From Phenylobacterium conjunctum (lineage in GTDB: Bacteria; Pseudomonadota; Alphaproteobacteria; Caulobacterales; Caulobacteraceae), in the NCBI RefSeq assembly GCF_042679085.1, contig NZ_JBHTLQ010000018.1, forward strand, positions 1-64,000: a stretch of 64,000 nt of DNA. The letters are read 5' to 3'. Shown piece after piece: positions 17,802 to 28,896 of this stretch (positions are counted from its first letter, which is position 1; every line of letters begins with the position of its first letter). The notes below the pieces were generated by a model that did not search any database, was not told the DNA's origin, and saw only the letters and a program-made list of their open reading frames with translations. The translations under genes and the position numbers were made by a program.

Positions 17802-18578
17802 ATGACCCGGCACATCGCCCTCGAGGGCATCGAGAACTTCCGCGACTTCGGCGGATATGACACCGCTTGCGGGCGCGGCCTGAAGCGCGGGGTGCTCTAC
17901 CGCTCCGCCAACCACGCCAATGCGACCGACGCCGACCTGGAGGCCATGCGCGCCTTAGGCATCGAGGTGATCGTCGACCTGCGCCGGCCGCTGGAGCGCG
18001 AGCGCGAGCCGTCCCGCCGCTGGCCGGGCTTCTCAGGCCAGGTGATCGAGAACGACATCGAGGACGTCGCCGGTGACTGGGCGACCATGATGGCGAAGCA
18101 CGAGAAGATCGACGCCGAGTGGTTCTTCGAGGACAGCCTGACCTTCTATCGCCGGGCCCCCTTCGAGGCCCGTCACGTCGACCTGTTCCGCCGCTACTTC
18201 AACGCCATCGCCGAGACCGACGGGGCGCTGGTGGTGCACTGCGCCGCGGGCAAGGACCGGACCGGCATGATCTGCGCCATGACCCACCATGTCAGCGGCG
18301 TGGCCTGGGACGACCTGGTGGCCGACTACCTGGCCACCAACCATGAGGGCCGGATCGTCCACCGGATGAACTTCCTGCGCGGCTATATCCGCGACCTGGC
18401 CGGTCACCACCTGGACGACGAGGCCCTGCGGGTGGCGGTGTCGGTGCACGAGGACTATCTGGCCGCGGCCCTGGCCGAGATCGACGCCAAGTGCGGCTCG
18501 ATGGACAACTATCTGCGCGACGTGCTCGGCCTCGACCAGGCTCACCGGACCCGCATCAACGAGCGCATCCTCGCCTAA
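17802..18578 (+). CDS. Tyrosine-protein phosphatase (PF13350 family)
   Basis: The 258-residue protein starts with the family opening IENFRDFGGYDTACGRGLKRGVLYRS, given here in part as NFRDFGG and LYRSANHA. It carries the P-loop VVHCAAGKDRTG, a C-x5-R signature with nucleophile Cys147 and Arg153. Members dephosphorylate phosphotyrosine and some phosphoinositides (LipA/MptpB group). A general acid Asp in the IENDIEDVAGD region is plausible. There is no signal peptide, so it should be cytoplasmic. It follows the small cysteine-motif gene closely. Confidence 0.88.
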   Translation: MTRHIALEGIENFRDFGGYDTACGRGLKRGVLYRSANHANATDADLEAMRALGIEVIVDLRRPLEREREPSRRWPGFSGQVIENDIEDVAGDWATMMAKHEKIDAEWFFEDSLTFYRRAPFEARHVDLFRRYFNAIAETDGALVVHCAAGKDRTGMICAMTHHVSGVAWDDLVADYLATNHEGRIVHRMNFLRGYIRDLAGHHLDDEALRVAVSVHEDYLAAALAEIDAKCGSMDNYLRDVLGLDQAHRTRINERILA

Positions 18579-18641
18579 GATTGCGCACAGGCCTGTCAGG
18601 CTCTAAGCGTCCCGGCCAATAAAGGTCGGGGAACCAGAACC

Positions 18642-19811
<1,170 letters not shown>

Positions 19812-19815
19812 CGCC

Positions 19816-22221
<2,406 letters not shown>

Positions 22222-22298
22222 CTTAAACCCCCTCAGGACGATGCGGGGGCACATGGACCAGCTCTGCGACGGTCGCATGAGGCTTGGATGACAGTTCG

Positions 22299-22317
22299 CC
22301 TTACGCGTGACGTAAGG
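22299..22317. promoter_or_regulatory. Perfect inverted repeat in a divergent promoter region, candidate operator
   Basis: CCTTACG, five bases, CGTAAGG lies between the divergent TonB-receptor and dienelactone-hydrolase genes. The 7-bp arms are perfect. The shape suits a dimeric regulator; no cognate regulator gene is adjacent. Confidence 0.45.
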
Positions 22318-22374
22318 TCCTGGGCGGGTGATAATTCGCCCTTGGGCCCGCCGGAGAGGCCCCGGGAGGACAAG

Positions 22375-23220
22375 ATGCCGGACGATTCCACGAACACTGT
22401 TTCGCGGCGTGACTTCGCCGCCCTGACCGTGGCAGCAGGGGCCACCGCTGTCGCGGGCGCCGCCCAGGCCGCCGAGGTGGTCGAGACCGACGTGTCGATC
22501 AAGACGCCGGATGGGACCTGCGATGCGGTGCTCTTCCACCCGGCCGGCAAGGGCAAGTGGCCGGCGGTGCTGGTCTGGACCGATGCGCTGGGCCTGCGCC
22601 CGGCCTTCCGCGACATGGGCAAGCGGCTGGCGGCCGAGGGCTATGTGGTCCTGGTCCCCAACCCCTTCTACCGCTCGCGCCCGGCGCCGGTGTTCACCGG
22701 ACCCTTCGACTTCGCCAATCCCACCGACCGCGCCAAGTTGGCCGAGCTGCGCAAACTCTTGACGCCGGACGCGGTGACCCGCGACGGGACCGCCTTCCTG
22801 GCCTTCCTTGACGCCCAGAAGGTGACCAACACCAAGAAGAAGGCCGGCGTGCAGGGCTATTGCATGGGCGGGCCGATGACCATGCAGACCGCGGCGGCCC
22901 TGCCGGGCCGCGTCGGCGCCGGCGGCTCCTTCCATGGCGGCGGCCTGGTGACCGCCTCGCCCGAGAGCCCGCACCTGCTGATCCCGAAGATGAAGGCCAG
23001 CTTCTATTTCGGCGTCGCCATGAACGACGACCAGAAGGAGCCGGAGACCAAGGACAAGCTCAAGGCGGCCTACGCCGCGGCGGGCCTGCCGGCCAAGATC
23101 GAGGTCTATGACGGGGCGATGCACGGGTGGTGCGTGCCGGGCTCGGCGGTCTACAACCAGCCCGCGGCGGAGCGGGCGTGGGCGGAGCTGCTGGCGCTGT
23201 ACAAAGGGGCGTTGGTTTAA
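22375..23220 (+). CDS. Tat-exported dienelactone hydrolase family protein
   Basis: The 281-residue alpha/beta hydrolase has the DLH triad. Its Cys163 nucleophile is in GYCMGG and His250 is in YDGAMHGW. The acid is probably Asp in the VAMNDDQK segment. The N-terminus SRRDFAALTVAAGATAVAGAAQA is a twin-arginine signal, so the folded enzyme is likely periplasmic. DLH enzymes open lactone rings in aromatic degradation, but many relatives act on other esters. The ATG at 22375 follows GGGAGGA. The gene is divergent from the TonB receptor, and a shared substrate (import and hydrolysis) is possible but inferred only from position. Confidence 0.87.
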   Translation: MPDDSTNTVSRRDFAALTVAAGATAVAGAAQAAEVVETDVSIKTPDGTCDAVLFHPAGKGKWPAVLVWTDALGLRPAFRDMGKRLAAEGYVVLVPNPFYRSRPAPVFTGPFDFANPTDRAKLAELRKLLTPDAVTRDGTAFLAFLDAQKVTNTKKKAGVQGYCMGGPMTMQTAAALPGRVGAGGSFHGGGLVTASPESPHLLIPKMKASFYFGVAMNDDQKEPETKDKLKAAYAAAGLPAKIEVYDGAMHGWCVPGSAVYNQPAAERAWAELLALYKGALV

Positions 23221-23235
23221 GGTTAAACTACTAAA

Positions 23236-23333
23236 CCGCTCATCCCCGCGAAGGCGGGGATCCATGCGGCGCATGACAGGTGTGCGGCCTTCTCCGAGTC
23301 AGCTTGGATCCCCGCCTTCGCGGGGATGAGCGG
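23236..23333. repeat. Long palindromic repeat, GCTCATCCCCGC family, two hairpins
   Basis: Perfect terminal inverted repeats of 18 bases or more (CCGCTCATCCCCGCGAAGGCG and its complement) flank a 98-bp element whose halves are each hairpins (CCCCGC-gaa-GCGGGG type). It overlaps the last codons of tadA. The single-hairpin copies at 16769, 34905 and 45379 are halves of the same design. Confidence 0.85.
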
Positions 23334-23799
23334 CGGTGGACGGTTTCCGCCGCGCCCGGAAGAACCCGCGCAGCAGCTCAGCGCTCTCTTCCGCCAGCAC
23401 TCCGCCGATCACCTCAGGGCGCCAGTGACAGGTGGGTTGGGTGAAGAACTTCGGGCCATGGACCACGGCGCCGCCCTTGGCGTCCTCGGCGCCGAACACC
23501 ACGCGGCCGATGCGGGCGTGACTGATGGCGCCGGCGCACATGGCGCAGGGCTCAAGGGTCACCACCAGGGTCAGGCCGGTCAGGCGGTAGTTGCCGAGCT
23601 TTTCAGCCGCCGCGCGCATCGCCACGATCTCGGCGTGGGCGGTGGGATCGTGGGATCCGATGGGCTGGTTGGCGCCCACAGCCACCACCTCGCCGGTGGC
23701 CGGATCGACCACGACGGCGCCCACGGGCGTTTCGCCGCGCGCCGCAGCGTCTTGCGCCGCTTCAAGGGCGATGCGCATTGTCCGGTGATCATGATCCAC
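23299..23799 (-). CDS. tadA: tRNA-specific adenosine deaminase
   Basis: It converts A34 to inosine in tRNA-Arg(ACG), expanding wobble decoding. The zinc-deaminase motifs are complete: His55-Ala-Glu57 (TAHAEI) and Pro84-Cys85-x-x-Cys88 (EPCAMC). The first possible start is GTG at 23799; an ATG at 23778 (MRIALEAAQ) is equally consistent with the family and would avoid overlap with the divergent pseudouridine synthase gene. The final residues AAHPREGGDPS are encoded by the palindromic repeat at 23236-23333, so the natural C-terminus has probably been extended by repeat insertion. The catalytic domain is intact. Confidence 0.9.
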   Translation of the reverse strand: MDHDHRTMRIALEAAQDAAARGETPVGAVVVDPATGEVVAVGANQPIGSHDPTAHAEIVAMRAAAEKLGNYRLTGLTLVVTLEPCAMCAGAISHARIGRVVFGAEDAKGGAVVHGPKFFTQPTCHWRPEVIGGVLAEESAELLRGFFRARRKPSTAAHPREGGDPS

Positions 23800-25083
23800 G
23801 ACCCCCTACGAACCGATCCGCACCCCGAAGGTCAAGACTCTGGCGAGCAGGGCCAAGGTGAAAGAGTCGCCAAGGCCCTGGCCCGGGCGGGCGTCGCCTC
23901 TCGCCGCGATGTCGAGCGGCTGATCGAGGCCGGGCGCGTGGCCATCAACGGCCGCACCCTGACCACCCCGGCTGTGAAGGTGGAGCCGGGCGATATCCTC
24001 ACCGTCGATGGCGAGGTGGTGGGCGAGGCCGAGCCGGCCCGCCTGTTCCGCTATCACAAGCCCGTCGGCCTGGTGACCACCCACAAGGACCCGCAAGGCC
24101 GCCCGACGGTGTTCGAGGCCCTGCCACCCGGCCTGCCCCGGCTGATCTCCGTCGGTCGCCTGGACCTGAATTCCGAGGGCCTGCTGCTGCTGACCAATGA
24201 TGGCGAGCTGGCCCGGGCGCTGGAGACGCCCAAGACCGGCATCGTGCGCCGCTATCGCGCCCGCGCCCATGGCCGCATCACCCAGGACAAGCTCGACACC
24301 CTGAAGGACGGCGTGACCGTCGACGGCGTGCGCTACGGCGCGCTGGAGGCCAAGCTGGACAAGGCCAAGGAGGGCCCGTCGGTGGCCAACCTCTGGATCA
24401 CCGTCACCCTGGCCGAGGGCAAGAACCGCGAGGTCCGCAAGGTGCTGGAATCGGTGGGCCTGAAGGTCAACCGGCTGATCCGCCTGTCCTATGGTCCCTT
24501 CGCGCTGGGGACCCTGGGGGTCGGCGAGGTCGAGGAGGTTGGGCCCCGCGTGATCCGCGAGCAGCTGGCCGAGCACATCGACCCGGACAACCTGCCCAAG
24601 GGCGACCGGCCCCAGTACTATGTGAAGAAATCCGCCGCCGCCAAGCGGCGCGAGGCCGGCCTTCGCGACCAGTCCCTGACCCGCGAGGCCCAGCCTGAGG
24701 TGGCCGAGGCGCGCAAGGCCAAGCCCGAATACAAGTCGGGCTGGGCCAAGCCCAAGAAGAAGGCCTCGCCCCACCGCAAGGCGCCGCCCAAGCCCGGCCC
24801 GGCGGTGATCGGCCCCGACCCCGTCGCCGGTCGTCAGCCGCCACGCGGCGCAAAGCCCCAGGCCGGCGCCGGCAAGGCGGCGAGCTTCAAGAGCGGCGGC
24901 TTCAAGGGCTCCTCGCCCAAGGGCGCAGGCTTCAAGGGTGGCGCTAAAGCGCCTGGATCTGGGCGGGCTGGACCCCGGCCTTCAGGGCCTGGCGGGCCGA
25001 AGGGGTCTTCACCACCTCGACAAAGCTCAGGCGCTCGTCCCTCAGGCCCTCGCTCAGGGGGCGGTCGAGGGCCGCGCGGGTAA
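23791..25083 (+). CDS. rluB: Pseudouridine synthase, RluB type, with long basic low-complexity tail
   Basis: It isomerises uridine in 23S rRNA. An S4 RNA-binding domain at about residues 25-75 (VAKALARAGVASRRDVERLI) precedes the RluB/RsuA catalytic domain. Its motif GRLDLNSEGLLLLT contains catalytic Asp125, and KNREVRKVLESVGLKVNRLIR follows. From about residue 275 the protein becomes a Lys/Gly/Ser/Pro-rich tail (GWAKPKKKASPHRKAPPKP, GFKGSSPKGAGFKGG), common in alphaproteobacterial homologues. The last 47 codons are antisense to the enoyl-CoA hydratase gene. The start MIHDPL at 23791 is the first sensible one; upstream codons are antisense tadA. Confidence 0.88.
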   Translation: MIHDPLRTDPHPEGQDSGEQGQGERVAKALARAGVASRRDVERLIEAGRVAINGRTLTTPAVKVEPGDILTVDGEVVGEAEPARLFRYHKPVGLVTTHKDPQGRPTVFEALPPGLPRLISVGRLDLNSEGLLLLTNDGELARALETPKTGIVRRYRARAHGRITQDKLDTLKDGVTVDGVRYGALEAKLDKAKEGPSVANLWITVTLAEGKNREVRKVLESVGLKVNRLIRLSYGPFALGTLGVGEVEEVGPRVIREQLAEHIDPDNLPKGDRPQYYVKKSAAAKRREAGLRDQSLTREAQPEVAEARKAKPEYKSGWAKPKKKASPHRKAPPKPGPAVIGPDPVAGRQPPRGAKPQAGAGKAASFKSGGFKGSSPKGAGFKGGAKAPGSGRAGPRPSGPGGPKGSSPPRQSSGARPSGPRSGGGRGPRG

Positions 25084-25741
25084 GGCGCTTGGCGTAGGCC
25101 ACGCCTTCCGCCCCCTTGGCCTCGAACTCCGCGGCGATCTCCAGGGCGCGGGCCAGGGCATCGTCCGCCGCCTCGTGCACCATGCCGATCTCGGCGGCCT
25201 CGGCGCCGGTCACCGTGCGGCCGCGCAGGATCATCTCCAGCGCGCGGGCCTCGCCGATCACGCGGGGCAGGCGCTGGGTGCCGCCGCCGCCCGGAAAGAT
25301 GCCCACCCGCGTCTCCGGCAGGCCGATGGCGGCGGCGTCTTTCGCGGCGATGCGGATGTCGCAGGCCAGGGCGATCTCGAAGCCACCGCCCATGCACAGG
25401 CCGTTGATCGCCGCGATCACCGGCTTGGGCGCAGCTGCGATCAGGTCCACCAGCTCGCCAAAGGCGCCGCCGGGCTTGCCGCCCCCGCCGCCGGCCGGTT
25501 CGGGCGGACGTTCGCTGAGCGCATCCGACATCTGGGACAGCTCGCCCACGTCATAGTGACGGATGAAGATCCCCGGAATTCCGCCGGTCAGGACGATGGC
25601 CCGGACCTTCGGATCGTCCGCCGCCGCCTGCATCGCCGCCAGGGTCTCGACCGAACCTGCCGCCGTCATGGTGCCGAAGGCGGGGTTGGCATAGGTGATC
25701 AGGCGCACAGCGCCCCGATCCTCAGTGGTCACATGGCCCAT
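24944..25741 (-). CDS. Enoyl-CoA hydratase/isomerase (crotonase) family protein
   Basis: The 265-residue crotonase-fold protein has GGIPGIFIRHYDVGELSQM (the first oxyanion loop region) and the second oxyanion loop INGLCMGGGFEIALACDIRIA. A catalytic-type Glu is in GLPETRVGIFPGGGGTQRLPR. It likely hydrates or isomerises an enoyl-CoA in the cytoplasm. A short Pro/Gly linker (RPPEPAGGGGGKPGG) near residue 80-95 is an insertion relative to most members. It converges with rluB, and the two stops overlap by 140 bases, an unusually long overlap. Confidence 0.88.
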   Translation of the reverse strand: MGHVTTEDRGAVRLITYANPAFGTMTAAGSVETLAAMQAAADDPKVRAIVLTGGIPGIFIRHYDVGELSQMSDALSERPPEPAGGGGGKPGGAFGELVDLIAAAPKPVIAAINGLCMGGGFEIALACDIRIAAKDAAAIGLPETRVGIFPGGGGTQRLPRVIGEARALEMILRGRTVTGAEAAEIGMVHEAADDALARALEIAAEFEAKGAEGVAYAKRLTRAALDRPLSEGLRDERLSFVEVVKTPSARQALKAGVQPAQIQAL

Positions 25742-25820
25742 GACGTCCTCCCGGATTTTGCTTTGCCGACAGCTTGGATGCTAAGGCGCGCGTCAATCAA
25801 GCTCGCGAGCAACAAGACAG

Positions 25821-26390
25821 ATGCGCATCGTCTCCGGAGATTTCCGCGGCAAGGCCCTGGCGACCCCTGAAGGCGCCAATACCCGTCCCACCTCCGACCG
25901 CGCCCGGCAGGCGATTTTCAACATCCTGGAGCACGCCGCCTGGGGGCCTGAGCTGCGCGACGCCCGGGTCATCGACCTGTTCGCGGGCTCCGGAGCCCTG
26001 GGCTTCGAGGCCCTGTCGCGCGGCGCGGCCTTCTGCCTATTCGTCGAGACCGACGAGGCGGCCCGCGGGGCGATCCGCGAAAACGTCGATGCGCTTGGCC
26101 TGTTCGGCCGCACGCGGGTGCATCGCCGCGACGCGACGGATCTGGGCGTGCGCCCCGGCGCTGACGGTCCGGCCTTCAGCATCGCCTTCCTGGATCCGCC
26201 CTACGCCAAGGGCCTGGGCGAGATCGCCCTGCAGAAGCTGGCGGCCGGCGGCTGGCTGGCGCCTGAGGCCATCGTGGTGTTCGAGCGCGGTTCCGACGAG
26301 CCGGATTTCGACGCGCCCGGCTATGAAAAGCTGGACGCGCGCGACTATGGCGCCGCGCGCGTCCATTTCCTGCGGTTCACCACCCCCTGA
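25821..26390 (+). CDS. rsmD: 16S rRNA (guanine966-N2)-methyltransferase
   Basis: It methylates G966 in the 30S subunit using S-adenosylmethionine. The 189-residue protein starts MRIVSGDFRGKALATP, the family opening. It has motif I DLFAGSGALGFEALSRGA for SAM and the N-methylase motif FLDPPYAKG. Length matches E. coli RsmD (198). It follows a 79-base gap after the divergent hydratase gene. Its stop overlaps the convergent YjhX-like gene by 14 bases. Confidence 0.93.
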   Translation: MRIVSGDFRGKALATPEGANTRPTSDRARQAIFNILEHAAWGPELRDARVIDLFAGSGALGFEALSRGAAFCLFVETDEAARGAIRENVDALGLFGRTRVHRRDATDLGVRPGADGPAFSIAFLDPPYAKGLGEIALQKLAAGGWLAPEAIVVFERGSDEPDFDAPGYEKLDARDYGAARVHFLRFTTP

Positions 26391-26694
26391 CGGTGGTCCG
26401 GTTGTCCAGCTGGGCCCGCAGATTGATCAGGCCTTCGCGGGTGATCCGGTAAGGTCCGCCGCCCTGGCTGGCGATGAGGCGCTTCTTCTTCAGGCTCTTG
26501 AAGACGGCGAGGTCGCAGTCCGAGAGCCGCCAGCCGTCGCGGGTCACGCATTCGGCGTCGATCAGGGTTCCGCGCTCGTCACGTTCGAGCACGATGGCGC
26601 CGCCCTGGGCCAGGGCGTGCAGGGTCCGCTGCTGCGGCTTGGAAATGTTCAAGGAGATATCCGAGTTCAGGCGTGGTTCCACGCGCCCGCCCAT
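26377..26694 (-). CDS. YjhX/UPF0386 family protein
   Basis: The sequence NISKPQQRTLHALAQGG, then DAECVTRDGWRLSDCDLAVF, then KSLKKKRLI and a final RITREGLINLRAQLDNR matches the small YjhX family, which also has these blocks in order. E. coli YjhX is described as the toxin of the YjhX/YjhQ pair and is about 85 residues. Here a TTG at 26652 in front of NISKPQQ would give 91 residues, close to the family; the ATG at 26694 gives 105. No acetyltransferase-type antitoxin gene (YjhQ) is adjacent, so a toxin role is doubtful. Confidence 0.82.
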   Translation of the reverse strand: MGGRVEPRLNSDISLNISKPQQRTLHALAQGGAIVLERDERGTLIDAECVTRDGWRLSDCDLAVFKSLKKKRLIASQGGGPYRITREGLINLRAQLDNRTTVRGW

Positions 26695-26854
26695 CAAGGG
26701 GACGCGGACGGTCAGGGCCTGAAGCGCCGATCAGATATGGGAGGCCGGTCGGCGGTTAGGCCCGGGTCCCGAACGCAATCTCAGACATAAACTCCCTCTG
26801 GGATGTCTCTGGGGGATCCTAGAGCGGCGACGCTATGGCGCAAGGCCGCTTGAC

Positions 26855-26871
26855 CCTCTCGCCGCGAGAGG
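26855..26871. promoter_or_regulatory. Candidate MerR/TipA operator
   Basis: CCTCTCG, three bases, CGAGAGG is a perfect inverted repeat directly after a TTGACC -35-like hexamer (26850-26855). It lies 38 bases ahead of the MerR-type gene at 26909. Operators of this family sit between -35 and -10, and TipA-type regulators control their own promoters. A good -10 is not obvious. Confidence 0.5.
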
Positions 26872-26908
26872 CCTGATGCCGTGGTCCGTCAGCAACGGGC
26901 GAGGAGAG

Positions 26909-27679
26909 ATGAGGGTTCACACGGTGGGCGAGGTGGCGAGGCTGTCGGGCCTCTCCGTGCGCGCCCTGCGCCACTATGACGAGATCGGGCTCTTGAAGCC
27001 CCTGACCGTCGGCGAGAACGGCTACCGCTACTATGGGCCGGACGAGCTTCTGCGCCTGCAGCAGATCCTGCTGCAGCGGGAGTTGGGCGTGCCCCTGGAG
27101 GAGATCCGCCGCGCCCTGGATGCGCCGGACTTCGACCGGTTGGCCGCGCTTGAGGCGCACCGCGACCGGCTGGCCGCTGAGGCCCGCCGCTATGCCGACC
27201 TGGTGAAGACCCTGGATCAGACCCTCGCCGCCCTCAAAGGAGACGGGCAGATGGACGAGACCGCGATGTACAAGGGCTTTGACCCCAAGAAGCAGGCCGA
27301 GCACGAGGCTTGGCTGGTGGACCGTTACGGCGAAGGCGTTCGAGCCGAGATCGACGAGAGCAAGGCCAGGACCAAGGCCTGGAAGCAGGCCGACTTCGAC
27401 GCCGCCCAGGCCGAGGTGGAAGCTATTGAGGCCGAGATGGCGCAGGCCCTGGCGGCGGGCCTGCCGGCCGACAGCCAGGCGGTCGGGGCGATCGTGGCCC
27501 GACTGCATGCCTGGGTCGCCCGATCTTGGAAGACCCCGCCTGACGCCAACGCCTTTGCGGGCCTGGCCCAGCTCTACAGCGACAATCCCGACTTCCGGGC
27601 GCGCTACGAAGGGCGGGCGGCAGGGCTGACCGAGTACCTGTCCGAAGCGATGCGGGTCTTCGCAAGGACGCACCTGTAG
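26909..27679 (+). CDS. MerR-family regulator with TipAS antibiotic-binding domain
   Basis: The 256-residue protein has an N-terminal MerR helix-turn-helix and wing (TVGEVARLSGLSVRALRHYDEIGLL is its core; HYDEIGLL and GYRYYGPDEL are diagnostic). A coiled-coil dimer helix covers about residues 80-115. A C-terminal TipAS-like domain follows (MYKGFDPKKQAEHEAWLVDRYG onwards). TipAL of Streptomyces binds thiopeptides covalently through a cysteine in this domain. I see no cysteine in the TipAS part here, so covalent capture would not work; ligands would be non-covalent. The start follows GAGGAGAG at 26909. It probably regulates itself. Confidence 0.88.
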   Translation: MRVHTVGEVARLSGLSVRALRHYDEIGLLKPLTVGENGYRYYGPDELLRLQQILLQRELGVPLEEIRRALDAPDFDRLAALEAHRDRLAAEARRYADLVKTLDQTLAALKGDGQMDETAMYKGFDPKKQAEHEAWLVDRYGEGVRAEIDESKARTKAWKQADFDAAQAEVEAIEAEMAQALAAGLPADSQAVGAIVARLHAWVARSWKTPPDANAFAGLAQLYSDNPDFRARYEGRAAGLTEYLSEAMRVFARTHL

Positions 27680-27683
27680 AAAC

Positions 27684-27783
27684 CTCTCCCCGCCGGCGGG
27701 GAGAGAGCAGGGTGAGGGGTGAGCCTTCGAGGGGTTCGCGCAGGCGGCCCCCTCACCCCGACCCTCTCCCCGAGGGGAGAGGG
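27684..27783. repeat. Composite palindromic element of CTCTCCCC and CCCTCACCCC units
   Basis: A perfect 22-bp palindrome (CTCTCCCCGCC/GGCGGGGAGAG, 27684-27705) comes first. Facing units GGGTGAGGGG (27710-27719) and CCCCTCACCCC (27749-27759) follow. A CCCTCTCCCC-ga-GGGGAGAGGG hairpin (27762-27783) ends it. The halves can fold together or separately. It sits between the MerR gene and the DUF2157 gene. Confidence 0.8.
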
Positions 27784-27840
27784 AGGAGGGTTGCCAGGAT
27801 TGAGCGTCCAGCCGATGTTGCCCGCTCTGAAGGAGCTGGC

Positions 27841-28896
27841 ATGGCGAGCTACAAGGCCAGATTGCGGGACGACCTCGAGGCCTGGATCGCCGAGGGGCTG
27901 GTGCCGGCGGCGTCGCGGGAGGCGATCCTGGCGCGGGTGGCTGAGCCGCGCCGACTGGAGGCCTCCCAGGCCCTGGCCGCGGTGGGCGGCCTGCTGCTCG
28001 GCGTGGCGGTGATCGCCTTCGTAGCCGCCAACTGGAACGGCATTCCGCGTATCCCGCGGTTCGGCCTGATCCTGACCCTGTTCCTCGCCGCCTGCGCGGG
28101 CGGGGCCTGGGCGGGCGAGGGCCGGCCCGTGGCGCGCAATATCGCGATGCTGGTGGCGAGCCTGGTGTTCGCCGCCGCCATCGGCCTGACCGGCCAGATT
28201 TTCGACCTGACCGGCGATCCGGTGGCGGCCCTGCGCGGCGCGGGCCTGGCCGCCTTCCTGTTGGCGCTCGCCGGCCGCTCCAGCGGGGCGGCGGTGGCCG
28301 GCCTGGTGTTCCTGGCGCTCGGCGACACCAGCTGGTTCAACGGCGAGCGCGGCCCATCCTGGCTGATCCTGGCCGCGCCGACGGCCCTGGTCCTGGCGCA
28401 GCGCTGGCGGTCCAAGCCCCTGGCGCACGGAGCCGCCATCGCCCTGCCGATCGCCGTGGCCCTGCTGCTCGGCTGGCTGCATCTCGCCTGGCCCTACAAT
28501 CTCCAGGTCCTGGCGGGCGCGGTGGCGTTGGCCCTATTGGCCGCCGGCGCCCGTCGCCATGCAGACGGCGACGAGGCGATAGCGGGGATCGTCTATGGCT
28601 GGTCGGTCTGGGCGGCCCTGGTGTTCTTCGCCGCGGTGGGCTTCGATGACCGCACCTATCCGGCCCTGCTGCACCGGGTTCCCTGGCTGGCGATCTCCGG
28701 GGCGGTGGTCGCCCTGGGGCTCAACGACCGCAAGCCGGCGGTGACCGCGGCGGGCGTGGTGTCGATGGCCGCGGCCATGGCGGTGATCCTCAATGACCTG
28801 GGCATGGGACTGATGGCGGCGGCGGGCGTGTTCGCCGCCGTGGCGGTCGCGGCCCTGGTCGGCGGCTTCCTCCTGGGTCGGAGGACCAAGGCATGA
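27841..28896 (+). CDS. DUF2157 membrane protein
   Basis: The 351-residue protein has a short soluble N-terminus typical of DUF2157 (LRDDLEAWIAEGLVPAASREAIL). About ten hydrophobic helices follow, starting at residue 45 with ALAAVGGLLLGVAVIAFVAANW; the ending is VGGFLLGRRTKA. DUF2157 proteins are uncharacterised inner membrane proteins and are very often next to a GDYXXLXY-domain gene, exactly as here (four-base ATGA overlap with the next gene). No catalytic motif is visible. The ATG at 27841 starts directly with the soluble segment; the longer ORF upstream runs through the palindromic element. Confidence 0.85.
   Translation: MASYKARLRDDLEAWIAEGLVPAASREAILARVAEPRRLEASQALAAVGGLLLGVAVIAFVAANWNGIPRIPRFGLILTLFLAACAGGAWAGEGRPVARNIAMLVASLVFAAAIGLTGQIFDLTGDPVAALRGAGLAAFLLALAGRSSGAAVAGLVFLALGDTSWFNGERGPSWLILAAPTALVLAQRWRSKPLAHGAAIALPIAVALLLGWLHLAWPYNLQVLAGAVALALLAAGARRHADGDEAIAGIVYGWSVWAALVFFAAVGFDDRTYPALLHRVPWLAISGAVVALGLNDRKPAVTAAGVVSMAAAMAVILNDLGMGLMAAAGVFAAVAVAALVGGFLLGRRTKA

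Noticed and set aside
22222..23274. N-terminal extension of the TonB receptor frame
   Set aside because: The signal peptide and TonB box begin at MFNSKSRR (22221). The upstream part is antisense to the dienelactone hydrolase and crosses a palindromic repeat.
23326..23790. N-terminal extension of the RluB frame
   Set aside because: It is antisense to tadA and lacks homology; the S4 domain follows MIHDPL at 23791.
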